Of a DNA stretch of 64,000 bases, positions 7,307 to 15,282 are shown piece after piece. Source of the DNA: Rubrobacter xylanophilus DSM 9941 (GTDB lineage Bacteria > Actinomycetota > Rubrobacteria > Rubrobacterales > Rubrobacteraceae); the NCBI RefSeq assembly GCF_000014185.1, contig NC_008148.1:2708001-2772000 (forward strand), written 5' to 3'. A program made the position numbers and the translations under genes. Positions within the stretch are counted from its first letter, which is position 1, and each line of letters opens with the position of its first letter. The notes under the pieces are model-generated. The model was not told the origin of the DNA and searched no databases. It worked only from the letters and a program-made list of their open reading frames with translations.

Positions 7307-7786
7307 TTACCGGACGATCCGGCGAGCGAGCAGGCCGCCGGCCACCAGCAGGGCGCCGGCGCCGAGCGCGATCAGCGAGGCGCCGCCCGTCTCGGGCAGG
7401 ACGCCGCCCGCGGCGGCACCACCGGCAGCCGCAGCGCCACCCTCGGCGTACTGGGCGGCGGCAGCGCCCTCCTCAGCGCCGGGGACCACGGTGGTGGCGC
7501 CCTGCTCGACGTTTATGTCGCCGCCGGCCTGCAGGCAGTTCTGCACCGTCTCGACGGAGACGCCGAGCTCCTGGGCGATGGAGGCCGCGGAGGCGCTCCC
7601 GATGTCGCCGGAGGAAGCGCCGGAGCTGCCGAGGTTCGCCTGGCCGCCAGCAGCGTCAACCACCTGCGTGCAGACGGAGTCCTGGATCTGTACGTCGCCC
7701 GCCACCGCGTTGTCCTGCGCCAGCGCAGGGGCAGCAGCCACCAGCACCATCGCCAGCATGGCCGCCAACAGCATCGCCTTCTTCAA
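7307..7786 (-). CDS. LPETG-anchored secreted protein, paralogue D
   Basis: 159 residues from a TTG start with AAGGGGGTAGAGAG upstream. Signal peptide ending ALAQ, conserved cysteines in DSVCTQVVD and VQNCLQAGG, and IAQELGVSVETVQNCL in the helix-turn-helix-like stretch, so the motif pattern is kept while single residues drift. The linker is short. LPETGG plus ARRIVR end the protein. It is the first copy in transcriptional order and is preceded by AT-rich DNA (7787-7916) that holds the promoter. Confidence 0.85.
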   Translation of the reverse strand: MKKAMLLAAMLAMVLVAAAPALAQDNAVAGDVQIQDSVCTQVVDAAGGQANLGSSGASSGDIGSASAASIAQELGVSVETVQNCLQAGGDINVEQGATTVVPGAEEGAAAAQYAEGGAAAAGGAAAGGVLPETGGASLIALGAGALLVAGGLLARRIVR

Positions 7787-7826
7787 CTCTCTACCCCCTT
7801 GTGCGGAGACCTTACTTCCACCACAT

Positions 7827-7856
7827 ATTATTCATAATCGCATCTTCAATTGTCAA
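7827..7856 (-). promoter_or_regulatory. Sigma-70-type promoter of paralogue D
   Basis: Minus strand TTGACA (7851-7856), 18 nt spacer, AATAAT (7827-7832). An ATTAAGAAAA motif again lies just upstream (7860-7885 region). Confidence 0.6.
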
Positions 7857-7916
7857 CCCACAGCTTAAATTTTCTTAATTTTTCTAATATCTCGGCAACC
7901 TCCGGCCCGCAAACCA

Positions 7917-8315
7917 CTACATGTCGCGTGCGGCCCGGGCTCTGCAACGCAGGGAGCCGCAGAGGCAGCCGGCGGCGACCACGAGCGCGAACGGCGCCAG
8001 CGCGCCCGGCCCGGAGGGCCAGAAGTAGAGGAGCCCGAACATCGCGGCGACGAGCAGGCCGCTCAGCAGGGCCGCCGGGCCGGAGGTGGCGCGGGCCGCC
8101 CACGCCGCGGCGAAGAAGGTCAGGACGGGCGCGGGCCAGGTGGTGGCCCGGCCCGCGAGCGGCTCGGCGAGACCTGCGCCCGGGTCCACCTGCGCCAACG
8201 GCGCTATGAGCGCGTAGACGATCACGAGCAGGGCCGCCAGGGCGACGTTCGCGAGGTGCACGGCCAGGGAGGCGGCCAGCACCCTGACCCACCGTATCTC
8301 GGAGAGCAGCTTCAT
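7917..8315 (-). CDS. Small integral membrane protein, function unknown
   Basis: 132 residues, ATG start with AAAGGATTCCGG upstream. Four hydrophobic segments are visible: around residues 12-38, 65-80, 85-100 and 105-122, with a charged C-terminus. No family signature was recognised. It lies downstream of the frameshifted membrane-protein gene at 8339-8712 and may belong to the same old unit as the multicopper oxidase. No catalytic motif is seen. Confidence 0.6.
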   Translation of the reverse strand: MKLLSEIRWVRVLAASLAVHLANVALAALLVIVYALIAPLAQVDPGAGLAEPLAGRATTWPAPVLTFFAAAWAARATSGPAALLSGLLVAAMFGLLYFWPSGPGALAPFALVVAAGCLCGSLRCRARAARDM

Positions 8316-8338
8316 CCGGAATCCTTTCTCTGGTCCGT

Positions 8339-8712
8339 TCAGCGCACGCGCCGACCTTTCCGCTCCGCCTCGAGCCGGCGGCCCGTCGCGAGAAGCAGAG
8401 CCAGTAGCGCAACCCCGATGGCGGCCGTGGCGAGCCCGCGGGGCTCGACCGGGAGCCGGGAGAAACCGAGCAACGGCGGGAAGCCCCAGAGCCGGGTCAG
8501 GCCCCAGGCGAGCGGGATGGCCGCGTTCGCGATCATCCCGAGGCGCACCGCCCACCTGCCGGGCCCGAAGAGGAGGCTCGCGGCGAGACGAGGGATCCGC
8601 TCAGGGGGCGGGCCGCGAACTCGTCCGGCAGGGCCCACAGGAGGAGCAGCTCCGCGGCGAAGGCCAGCGCGCAGGCGGTCCGCGCCGCCGGGGGCGTTCT
8701 CCTGGTCCCCAC
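8339..8712 (-). pseudogene. Frameshifted membrane-protein gene next to the multicopper oxidase
   Basis: A GTG directly after the oxidase stop (8710-8712) opens a frame reading CALAFAAELLLLWALPDEFA, a convincing membrane helix, which then runs into nonsense. A second frame continues the sense with RIPRLAASLLFGPGRWAVRL and IPLAWGLTRLWGFPPLLG to the stop at 8339. The break is near 8600-8625. Joined, it would be about 120 residues with three helices. It is either a true pseudogene or a sequencing error; two neighbouring genes are also broken, which favours decay. Confidence 0.55.
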
Positions 8713-10123
8713 TCAGACCACTTCGAAGTTCGCCATCATCATCATGTCCTCGTGCTTGAGGTTGTGGCAGTGGAAGACGTACTTCCCGCGGTAGCCGTCG
8801 AAGCGGGCGGCGACGCGCACGGTCCCTCCCCGCACGAAGACCGTGTCCTTCCAGCCGGCGTCGTAGGGGCCGGGAGGCCCGCCGTCGCGTGAGATCACCT
8901 TGAAGTGGACCAGGTGCAGGTGGATGGGGTGCTGCGGGTCGGCGGAGAGCTCCCAGACCTCCGTCGAGCCCAGGCGCGGGCGGGCGTCCACTCTCTCCGG
9001 ATCGAAGACCCGGAAGTTGATGGTGGACATCCCGCCCCACGCCCCGCCGGCGACGAACTGGAAGCTGCGGGTTACCTCCGCCTCCTCCGGGCGGGGAAAG
9101 TCCTGCTCGGGGGCGAGCCGCTCGGGCACCGCGCTCTCCTCCCCCTCCCGCCGCACCACGATAAAGCGCATCACCCGCGCGGTCGCCCCCGCCCCGAGCC
9201 GGTCGACGAGCGTCACCTCCTGCCCGACGCGGTAGCGGGAGAAGTCCACGACCACGTCGAAGCGCTCGGCCGGAGAGGCGAGCAGGCGCTCGTGGGGGAC
9301 GGGCGCCTCGAGCAGCCCGCCGTCGCTCCCGACCTGCAAGAAGGAGGGCCCCTCCACGGGCGGCGGGTCGAGGGCGAGGTCGTAGGCGCGGGCGTTGGAG
9401 GCGTTGAGGATGCGGAAGCGGTAGCGGGTGTTCGAGACCTCCAGGGAGGGCCAGGGAGCGCCGTTTACCAGGATGGTATCGCCGAACATCCCGTTGGAGG
9501 CGTGCGCGAAGACGCCGGGCTTTTCAGTGAGCGTGGGGTCCAGCGACGGGTAGTGCAGGGAGCCGTCCTCCCGGAAGGCGCGGTCCGCTATGACGAGTGG
9601 CACCTCTTTCTCACCCTTGGGCAGCGGAAGTCCGTCTTCGACCTCATCCCGGATTATGTAGAGGCCGGCGAGACCGCGGTAGACCTGCGGGCCGGTGAAG
9701 TCCATGCGGTGGTCGTGGTACCAGAGCGTCGCCGCCCTTTGGTCGTTGGGGTAGACGCAGTCCCTGAAGAGGCGGGAGTGCTCGTGCGCGCGGCCGCGAG
9801 CGGCGTGCGCGGAGGTGATGTGTCCTTCTGGAGGATCAGGTCGGTAGGGTAGCCGTCGCTTTCGGGAGGCGTTACGCCGCCGTGCAGGTGAGTGGAGACG
9901 GGAACGGGCAGCTCGTTCCACTGCCGGATCTCCACGACCCTGCCGCTTGTGGCCTCGATGGTGGGCCCTGGAAACTACCCTCGTAGCCCCACACCTCCGT
10001 TTCGAGGCCGGGCAGCATCTCCTGCCGGGCGGCCTTCTGCGTGATCTCGTAGTAGCCGGTGGTTGCGTCCGAGCGCGCGGGCTTCAGGACGGGGGGGACC
10101 GGGGCCCGCGCCCGGAGGCTCAT
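8713..10123 (-). pseudogene. Multicopper oxidase gene broken by two frameshifts
   Basis: The intact order of a bacterial multicopper oxidase can be followed over three frames. Frame one, from the ATG at 10123, reads into LPGLETEVWGYEGSFQGP. After a break near 9965 frame two reads IRQWNELPVPVSTHLHGG, the first copper motif HxHG. After a second break near 9820 frame three gives TLWYHDHRMDF, HPIHLHLVHFKV and HCHNLKHEDMMMM with the T1 and T3 ligands. All four copper-binding motifs survive, so decay would be recent. The family oxidises phenols or metal ions; no Tat signal is visible. Its start overlaps the upstream monooxygenase stop. Confidence 0.75.
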
Positions 10124-11322
10124 GCCACCCTCTCGTCCCAGTCCACGCGGTAGTCGTAGAGCCAGGCGTGGGCGTCCGGGCTGGCGAAGCGCTTGAGGGC
10201 GAACGGCAGGATCGCGTCCCTTAGCCACCGCGCGAGGGGGTTGCCGACGGCCTTGGACTGCCCGATCCGGCGCGAGTACGCGACGACCCTCTCCACGCGC
10301 TCCCGCCGCAGCCGCTCGTAGGCGGCGAAGGCCCGCTCCGGCTCCGGGAGGTCGCGCAGGCATCTGGCGAGCACGAGCGCGTCCTCCACCGCCAGCGAGG
10401 CGCCCTGCCCGGAGTTGGGGGAGGTGGCGTGCACGGCGTCGCCGACGAGCACCGCCGGGCCGGCGTGCCAGACGGGGGCCGTGGGGATGTCGTGGACGGG
10501 GTAGGCCCCGATCTCCCCGCGCGTGGCGCGGATGATCTCCCCGATGAGGTCCATGTCGCCCGAGAAGACCTCCAGCAGCCTCCGCCTCCACTCCTCCGCC
10601 GGGACGCCGGAGAGCTCGGCGCGCGAGGGCTCCCCGGGGCGGGAGAGGTTGGCGAACCACCAGACCTCCCCGCCCTCCCTGACCAGGTACCCGAAGAACG
10701 CCCGCCTCCCGAAGACGAAGTGCTGGGTCTCGGGGGTCGGGGCGAGGCCGGGCAGGCGGGCGTACCCGCCGACGCTGATCAGGCCCGTGTAGCTGGGGCG
10801 TGGGGCCGCGGGGTCCATCGCGGTACGGACACGAGAGTGGATGCCGTCCGCGCCGACGAGCAGGTCGCCCCCGGCCTCCGCGCCGTCCTCGAAGCGGGCG
10901 ACGACCCCTCCGGGGAACGCCTCGTAGGAGACGAGGCGCTTGCCGAAGGCCACCTCGACGCCCCGCCTCTCGGCCTCCTCGCGCAGCGCCCGCCGGAGCG
11001 CGCCGCGCCTGACGATGGTGCTCGCGGTGCCGTCGGGCAGCCGGAGGCCGTTTGCGACCTCGCCGAGCCGCTTGCCGGTGCCGCTCCACATCACCATCCG
11101 CGGGGCGGGGAAGCCGTCGGCCCGCTCCGCAACGTCGATGCCGAGGGCCTTCAACACCCGCAGCCCGTTGGAGGCGAGGTTGAGGAAGAACCCCTCGTGG
11201 TCCCGGGGCTCGACGCGCGCCTCGTAGACGGTGGCCTCGATCCCGGCCCGTCGCAGCGCCACCGCCGCGACGGGGCCGGCGATGCCGCCTCCGATCACGA
11301 GGACCTTCTTCATAGCGTTCAT
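10120..11322 (-). CDS. FAD-dependent aromatic monooxygenase (UbiH/PHBH type)
   Basis: 400 residues from the ATG at 11322, preceded by GAGAGGAGTAACC. Dinucleotide-binding motif VLVIGGGIAGPVAA at the N-terminus, the DG motif LLVGADGIHSRVRT near residue 170, and the GD motif VLVGDAVHATSPNSGQGASL near 300, in the order of group A flavin monooxygenases. Such enzymes hydroxylate aromatic or related substrates with NAD(P)H and oxygen. The neighbouring SnoaL-like gene and PadR regulator would suit a small detoxification or secondary-metabolite unit, though flanking genes are broken. The substrate cannot be predicted. Confidence 0.85.
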   Translation of the reverse strand: MNAMKKVLVIGGGIAGPVAAVALRRAGIEATVYEARVEPRDHEGFFLNLASNGLRVLKALGIDVAERADGFPAPRMVMWSGTGKRLGEVANGLRLPDGTASTIVRRGALRRALREEAERRGVEVAFGKRLVSYEAFPGGVVARFEDGAEAGGDLLVGADGIHSRVRTAMDPAAPRPSYTGLISVGGYARLPGLAPTPETQHFVFGRRAFFGYLVREGGEVWWFANLSRPGEPSRAELSGVPAEEWRRRLLEVFSGDMDLIGEIIRATRGEIGAYPVHDIPTAPVWHAGPAVLVGDAVHATSPNSGQGASLAVEDALVLARCLRDLPEPERAFAAYERLRRERVERVVAYSRRIGQSKAVGNPLARWLRDAILPFALKRFASPDAHAWLYDYRVDWDERVA

Positions 11323-11405
11323 GGTTACTCCTCTCGAAGATCTCTCTCGTCTACCGTCGCGGTGCGCCGCGCCCGTGGGGCTAGCCCGCAAGAGGCGCGG
11401 CGGAC

Positions 11406-11897
11406 CTACCCACGCGCGGCTCCTCCCGGACCGAAGGCCCTCCACAGCCGGTCGGTGAGAGCCCAGAGCAGGAACGCTGCGAAACCGCCTTCGATGGGCC
11501 GGACGCGCGTGTTGTGGAAGGCGGCGAAGCGCCACTCCCCGTCTCGCCGGACCGCGACGAGCGTCTGGATCGAGCGCCGCTCCGGTGACGGCCTGCTCTT
11601 TCCGGGCATCACCGTGTCCCCGGTCGCGCGGACCAGGGCCACGTCGGGACCGAGGAACCTCACGCGCTCGATCCGACCCGTCAGGCGTGAGCCCTTCAAA
11701 AAACCGTCGAAGAGCTTTTGGTGGGAGGAGGCGATCTCCGCCCGCCCCTCGATGAGCGTGCCGTCGAAAGCCACGTAGTCGGCGTCCTCGGTGAACCGGG
11801 AGCCGTAAGCCTCGCCGTCTCCCCTGCACCAGTCGGCGAGCAGTTTTTCGAAGAGCTCGTGGATGGCTGCCTCGTCAGCAGAGGTCTTTTCGTGCAC
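11406..11897 (-). CDS. SgcJ/EcaC-type SnoaL-like (NTF2-fold) protein
   Basis: 163 residues, GTG start with AAAGGAGACCGTCA upstream. The first 130 residues have the DUF4440/SnoaL pattern: helix ADEAAIHELFEKLLADWCRG, then FTEDADYVAFDGTLIEGRAE, and strands ending LVAVRRDGEWRFAAFHNTRV. These cone-shaped proteins act as isomerases, cyclases or small-molecule binders. A C-terminal hydrophobic tail (FAAFLLWALTDRLWRAF) is an addition to the usual length of about 130. It is in line with the FAD monooxygenase, 83 bp upstream of it. Confidence 0.75.
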   Translation of the reverse strand: MHEKTSADEAAIHELFEKLLADWCRGDGEAYGSRFTEDADYVAFDGTLIEGRAEIASSHQKLFDGFLKGSRLTGRIERVRFLGPDVALVRATGDTVMPGKSRPSPERRSIQTLVAVRRDGEWRFAAFHNTRVRPIEGGFAAFLLWALTDRLWRAFGPGGAARG

Positions 11898-11934
11898 TGA
11901 CGGTCTCCTTTCGCGGTCGTCTGCGGCCCTAAAG

Positions 11935-12274
11935 AAGCCGACACCCCGCTCATGAGGGCGTAAGTTGCGGTCCCGGAACAGCTCGAAGGCAATGGCGGCC
12001 CTCTGCCCCGCCGGAGGTGCCGGGTGGCGGGGAAGAGGCACCCGGGGCCGGGGATGCCGCCGAGCCTGCCGGAGGCGATCTGGAGCGCGGCGTAGCCCAG
12101 CACGTGGGCGTCGGCGACCCATAGGATCTCGTCGAGCGAGGCGCCGGTGTCCCGGCCGATGGCCGGGATGGCGATGTTGACGATGGTGGTGTCGAGCAGG
12201 GCCATGAAGAGGCCAGGGCACGGCACGCCGGGCACAACCCAGGGGTTGCCGCGCAGGCGGTCGAGGACGGTCAT
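11935..12274 (-). pseudogene. Remnant of a DHA2 (EmrB-type) MFS drug transporter
   Basis: From the ATG at 12274 the reading starts like an EmrB-family transporter: GLFMALLDTTIVNIAIPAIG and ILWVADAHVLGYAALQIASG with the typical first-helix LDTTIVN motif. After about 81 residues the frame breaks; later scraps such as FELFRDRN and YALMSGV, in two frames, resemble the middle loop of the same family. Several hundred residues are missing in between, so this is an internally deleted and frameshifted remnant of a roughly 480-residue protein. Confidence 0.65.
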
Positions 12275-12427
12275 GGTTGGCGAGGCTCCTCTCTCTTCTC
12301 CGCGGAGCCTCGCCTGCTATCCTTAGGCCGGGTGCCTCGGGCTTTGCAGGTTTCGCTCCGCGGGACCTGGACCCGGGGATCTCCGACCCCCGGCGGGTGC
12401 CCCCACACCCCCGGGGGTCTCTGCGCG

Positions 12428-12622
12428 TCAGCTCATCTCCTGCCCCCCTCCGCCCGGAAAACCGGGACCTCCCGGAAGCTCCGCGAGCCCCGTCCGCTCC
12501 TGCCGGCGGCCCGGGGCGGAGAGGACGCACACGGTCCACACCAACAGCCCGAGGCGCCGGAGCGCCGAGATCGGGGGGCTGGCCGTCAGGTTCAGGCCGG
12601 GCAGCTCTGGTTTCTTGCTCAT
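12428..12622 (-). pseudogene. Possible gene stub coupled to padR
   Basis: A 64-residue frame whose ATG overlaps the PadR stop. The first 30 residues (PGLNLTASPPISALRRLGLL plus VWTV) look like the cytoplasmic start and first helix of a membrane protein, as expected for the transporter often partnered with PadR. The rest is Pro/Gly/Arg-rich and looks non-coding. The following 12275-12427 shows no gene. It may be only a chance frame. Confidence 0.3.
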
Positions 12623-13248
12623 GGGCCCGCTCCTCGCCGCCCGCCCCCCGTACCGGAGTGGAAGGCCCGCCACTGCTGCATTCCCTCGAGCGCGCCGCCC
12701 CTTATCTCGCGGGAGATATCGCGCACCCACCGGAGCTCCGCCTCCTTCAGGACGAGCTCGTGCTCGGACTCAATGAGGAAGAGCCGGGGCAGGCCCCGCT
12801 CCATGAGCCCACCGAGCGTGGCGCGCATGTTCTCCACGTCCCCCTCGAGGCGGCGCGCGCGCTCCTCGAGGAGGGCTGCGGCCTCCTCCGGCGGCAGCGC
12901 CGCGAGGAAGGAGAGCCCCGCGGCGAACCGGGTGTACTCCTTGACCGGCTCCCTCAAGAGCTCGCGCAGCCAGCCGAGAAACTCGACCTTCCCCGCCTCC
13001 GTCAACTTGTAGACGGTGCGCTCCGGACGGCGCCCCTGCCGGACGGTCTCCTTGGGAGAGATCAAACCCTCCCGCACCAGCGCCTCCACCACCGAGTACA
13101 GCGACCCGTAGTTCAGCTTTATGGACTCGTGCTTGCCCCGCTCCTTCATCGTCGCCGCCATCTCGTACGGGTGCATCGGCCGCTCGTACAGGAGCGCCAG
13201 CACCGCAAGCGCCAGCGGGTTGGAGAACCTCCTCTTCTTCCTCTTCAT
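12619..13248 (-). CDS. PadR-family transcriptional regulator
   Basis: 209 residues. The N-terminal winged helix reads NPLALAVLALLYERPMHPYE and SIKLNYGSLYSVVEALVREG, with the wing RPERTVYKLTEAGKVEFLGW, all standard PadR features. Residues 110-180 form the long C-terminal dimerisation helices seen in the larger PadR subgroup. PadR proteins repress transporter or detoxification genes until a small molecule binds. A canonical promoter and an inverted repeat precede the gene, consistent with self-repression. The natural target transporter seems lost here (stub at 12428, MFS remnant at 11935). Confidence 0.88.
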   Translation of the reverse strand: MKRKKRRFSNPLALAVLALLYERPMHPYEMAATMKERGKHESIKLNYGSLYSVVEALVREGLISPKETVRQGRRPERTVYKLTEAGKVEFLGWLRELLREPVKEYTRFAAGLSFLAALPPEEAAALLEERARRLEGDVENMRATLGGLMERGLPRLFLIESEHELVLKEAELRWVRDISREIRGGALEGMQQWRAFHSGTGGGRRGAGP

Positions 13249-13260
13249 GATCTACTCCAT

Positions 13261-13307
13261 CTCTTATATACGAGCTCAAATATAAAGAGACGGCTATTGT
13301 TTGTCAA
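13261..13307 (-). promoter_or_regulatory. padR promoter with overlapping inverted repeat
   Basis: Minus strand TTGACA (13302-13307), 17 nt, TATATT (13279-13284), close to consensus. An inverted repeat CTCTTATA-N12-TATAAAGAG (13261-13289, one unpaired base) covers the -10 element and start region, a plausible PadR operator. Confidence 0.7.
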
Positions 13308-13326
13308 GGGTTTTTCGCGGGCGGGG

Positions 13327-13458
13327 CTACTCTCCGCCGCTGCCCTTCATGATCCAGTAGGTGAAGAGGACCGTGGAGACGGTGACGAGGATGACGAGCA
13401 GGAGGGCGAGGAAGAAGCGGGCGAGGGGCGGGAGGATGGCGAGCGCTTCGGCGGCCAC
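13327..13458 (-). CDS. 43-residue single-helix protein after the CydA-like gene
   Basis: The GTG overlaps the TAG of the upstream CydA-like gene by one base. The product is one membrane helix (FFLALLLVILVTVSTVLF) followed by TYWIMKGSGGE. Size, topology and position match CydX/CbdX-type accessory subunits of bd-family oxidases, which stabilise the haem site. There is no sequence proof of homology; the assignment rests on position and topology. It is the last gene of the respiratory operon. Confidence 0.6.
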   Translation of the reverse strand: MAAEALAILPPLARFFLALLLVILVTVSTVLFTYWIMKGSGGE

Positions 13459-14792
13459 TAGAGGCTTCCCCCGGTGACGGGCGGGCAGGTTTCCGGGGTG
13501 ATCTTCTGGTCGAGGGTGATGCAGCCGTTTATCAGGTAGCCGGGGCCTTCGGCCCTGCGGGAGGTCTCACGGGCGTAGCCCATGGTCATCATCGTGGCGA
13601 CGACGGTGGCAGCGACCAGGATCAGGGCGTACTGGCTCCAGCGGCTGGAGCGCCCCCAGTGGAAGCCCCTCGCGGTAGCCCTGAGGTAGAGGGCCAGGAC
13701 GAACAGGCCGGCGAAGGTCATCCCGATCAGGCCGATGTACTTCCAGGGGTACATGTCCCCGAGGGGTATCTGGGTCCTCTCGCCCCCGGCGAAGACCAGC
13801 CCTATCTGGGGCACGAGGTTGGCGTCGGCCGGGATCGCGTTCAGCGCCCCGAAGACCGCCATGAACCCCAAAGCGCCGGCCGCGGCCCCGCGCAGGGCCG
13901 GCATCGGTCGCACGGCGAAGCGCAGGCGGTGCAGAAAGTACGCCACGCCCGCGACCCCCATCACCGCCAGCTCTATCGCCAGCAGGTTGAACAGCCAGGA
14001 CTTCTCCCCCACCATCAGGTAGTCGAAGGCCGCCGGGTTATGCTCCCGGATGCTCTTCAGGTACCCGTAGCCGATGATCGGCTGCAGCAGCAGAAAGCCA
14101 AAGCCCCACAGCAGCCCGAAGTGGCCCATCCAGTCGTAGTACTCGCGGTCGTTCTCGCCGGTGCTCCTGAGGTAGCGCCAGGCCGCCCACCCGGCGATCA
14201 GGAAGCCCACGTAGGAGAGGTTCCCCACGAAGCGGTGCATGTTCAGCGGGACGAAGGTGGGGTTCAGGAACGTGGCCCCCACGTTCGTCGCCGGGGCCTC
14301 CGAGGGGGTGAGCATGTAGGAGCCCACCACGTTTATAAACGTCTGCTGTGCGAGGCCGAAGAGCCCCGCCATAAAACCGAAGACCACGTGCAGCCGCTTC
14401 CGGTAGGCCATCCGGTCCCAGGCGTTGTACCAGGCGTAGAGCAGGATGATCTCCCCCACGAACATGAAGGCCTCCGCCAAAAGCGCCCAGAACATGATGT
14501 TCTGCAGGTACGACCAGAACACCGGGTAGAGGGTTATGAGCATCAGGACGAACGTGATGGCTATTGCCGAGCCCGAGGCGAAGATCAGGATGGTGAACTT
14601 GGCGGCGTTGCGGGCGAAGCGGTCGTAGTGGGGCTGCTTGGTGACGAGCCCCAGGTACTCGCTCACCGGCGCGATCAGCGACATCCCTATCACGAAGGCG
14701 GCGATCAGGATGTGGGGCACCACCAGCACCGGGATCAGGGCGTCGTTGCCGATCACCGGGAACTCTATGTCGCCTACCGGCACCTCGCCCAC
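13458..14792 (-). CDS. CydA-like haem protein 2 (bd-superfamily subunit I)
   Basis: 444 residues, about ten membrane helices. Helix 1 has VPHILIAAFVIGMSLIAPVS, with a His in the place of the bd high-spin haem ligand. The segment NMHRFVGNLSYVGF carries a His like the low-spin haem ligand and is conserved in the second copy of this operon. The canonical quinol loop motif GRQPW is absent, as is a CydB gene. I infer a non-canonical member of the cytochrome bd superfamily working with the Rieske/b complex. A second possible GTG six bases downstream fits the GAGGAGG ribosome binding site slightly better. Confidence 0.75.
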   Translation of the reverse strand: MGEVPVGDIEFPVIGNDALIPVLVVPHILIAAFVIGMSLIAPVSEYLGLVTKQPHYDRFARNAAKFTILIFASGSAIAITFVLMLITLYPVFWSYLQNIMFWALLAEAFMFVGEIILLYAWYNAWDRMAYRKRLHVVFGFMAGLFGLAQQTFINVVGSYMLTPSEAPATNVGATFLNPTFVPLNMHRFVGNLSYVGFLIAGWAAWRYLRSTGENDREYYDWMGHFGLLWGFGFLLLQPIIGYGYLKSIREHNPAAFDYLMVGEKSWLFNLLAIELAVMGVAGVAYFLHRLRFAVRPMPALRGAAAGALGFMAVFGALNAIPADANLVPQIGLVFAGGERTQIPLGDMYPWKYIGLIGMTFAGLFVLALYLRATARGFHWGRSSRWSQYALILVAATVVATMMTMGYARETSRRAEGPGYLINGCITLDQKITPETCPPVTGGSL

Positions 14793-14796
14793 CTCC

Positions 14797-15279
14797 TCAG
14801 GACTGGGGGAAGTTCAGGATCCTCACCAGCGTCAGCAGCATGTTGAGCACCACCGCGAGCACGACGAGAAAGGCCACCACGGCGGCGAACGGCCGCCGGG
14901 AGAGGCTGTGAGAGGGCTCCCGGTCCAGCCAGGGGACCGCGAGCAGCAGCAGGAAGAACAGGAAGGGTATCACCACGCCGCCGACCGGGATCAGGAGCGA
15001 TCCCGGGAAGAACATGAGCATCTGGTCGTAGAAGAAGAAGAACCACTCCGGCCGCGGCACGTAGGAGGTAGTGGAGAGGTCCGCGGGCTCGGTGAGCGGG
15101 GCGGGCACCAGGTAGGAGAGCGCCACCACCACCCCGAGCAGGACCGCCGAGACGGTGAGGTCCGCCACCACCTGGCCGGGGAAGAAGGCCATCGGCTCGT
15201 CGGGCCTCTCGTAGACGTTCTCCTCGGTTATGACCTCGCCGTCCTCCACGGGACGGGCCGGACCGCGCCGGATCTCCAT
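14797..15279 (-). CDS. Cytochrome b subunit IV-like (C-terminal cytochrome b domain)
   Basis: 160 residues with three membrane helices. The motif VPRPEWFFFFYDQMLMFFPG corresponds to the PEWY quinol-oxidation motif of cytochrome b/PetD, here PEWF. Together with the gene upstream it forms a split, b6f-style cytochrome b. An unusual N-terminal soluble extension of about 45 residues precedes the first helix. Gap to the upstream gene is 3 bp. Confidence 0.85.
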   Translation of the reverse strand: MEIRRGPARPVEDGEVITEENVYERPDEPMAFFPGQVVADLTVSAVLLGVVVALSYLVPAPLTEPADLSTTSYVPRPEWFFFFYDQMLMFFPGSLLIPVGGVVIPFLFFLLLLAVPWLDREPSHSLSRRPFAAVVAFLVVLAVVLNMLLTLVRILNFPQS

Positions 15280-15282
15280 CTC

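Noticed and set aside
10120-11829. A 569-residue monooxygenase starting near 11829.
   Set aside because: The extra 169 residues are antisense-like and overlap the SnoaL-like gene; ATG 11322 has a strong ribosome binding site and begins the FAD motif.
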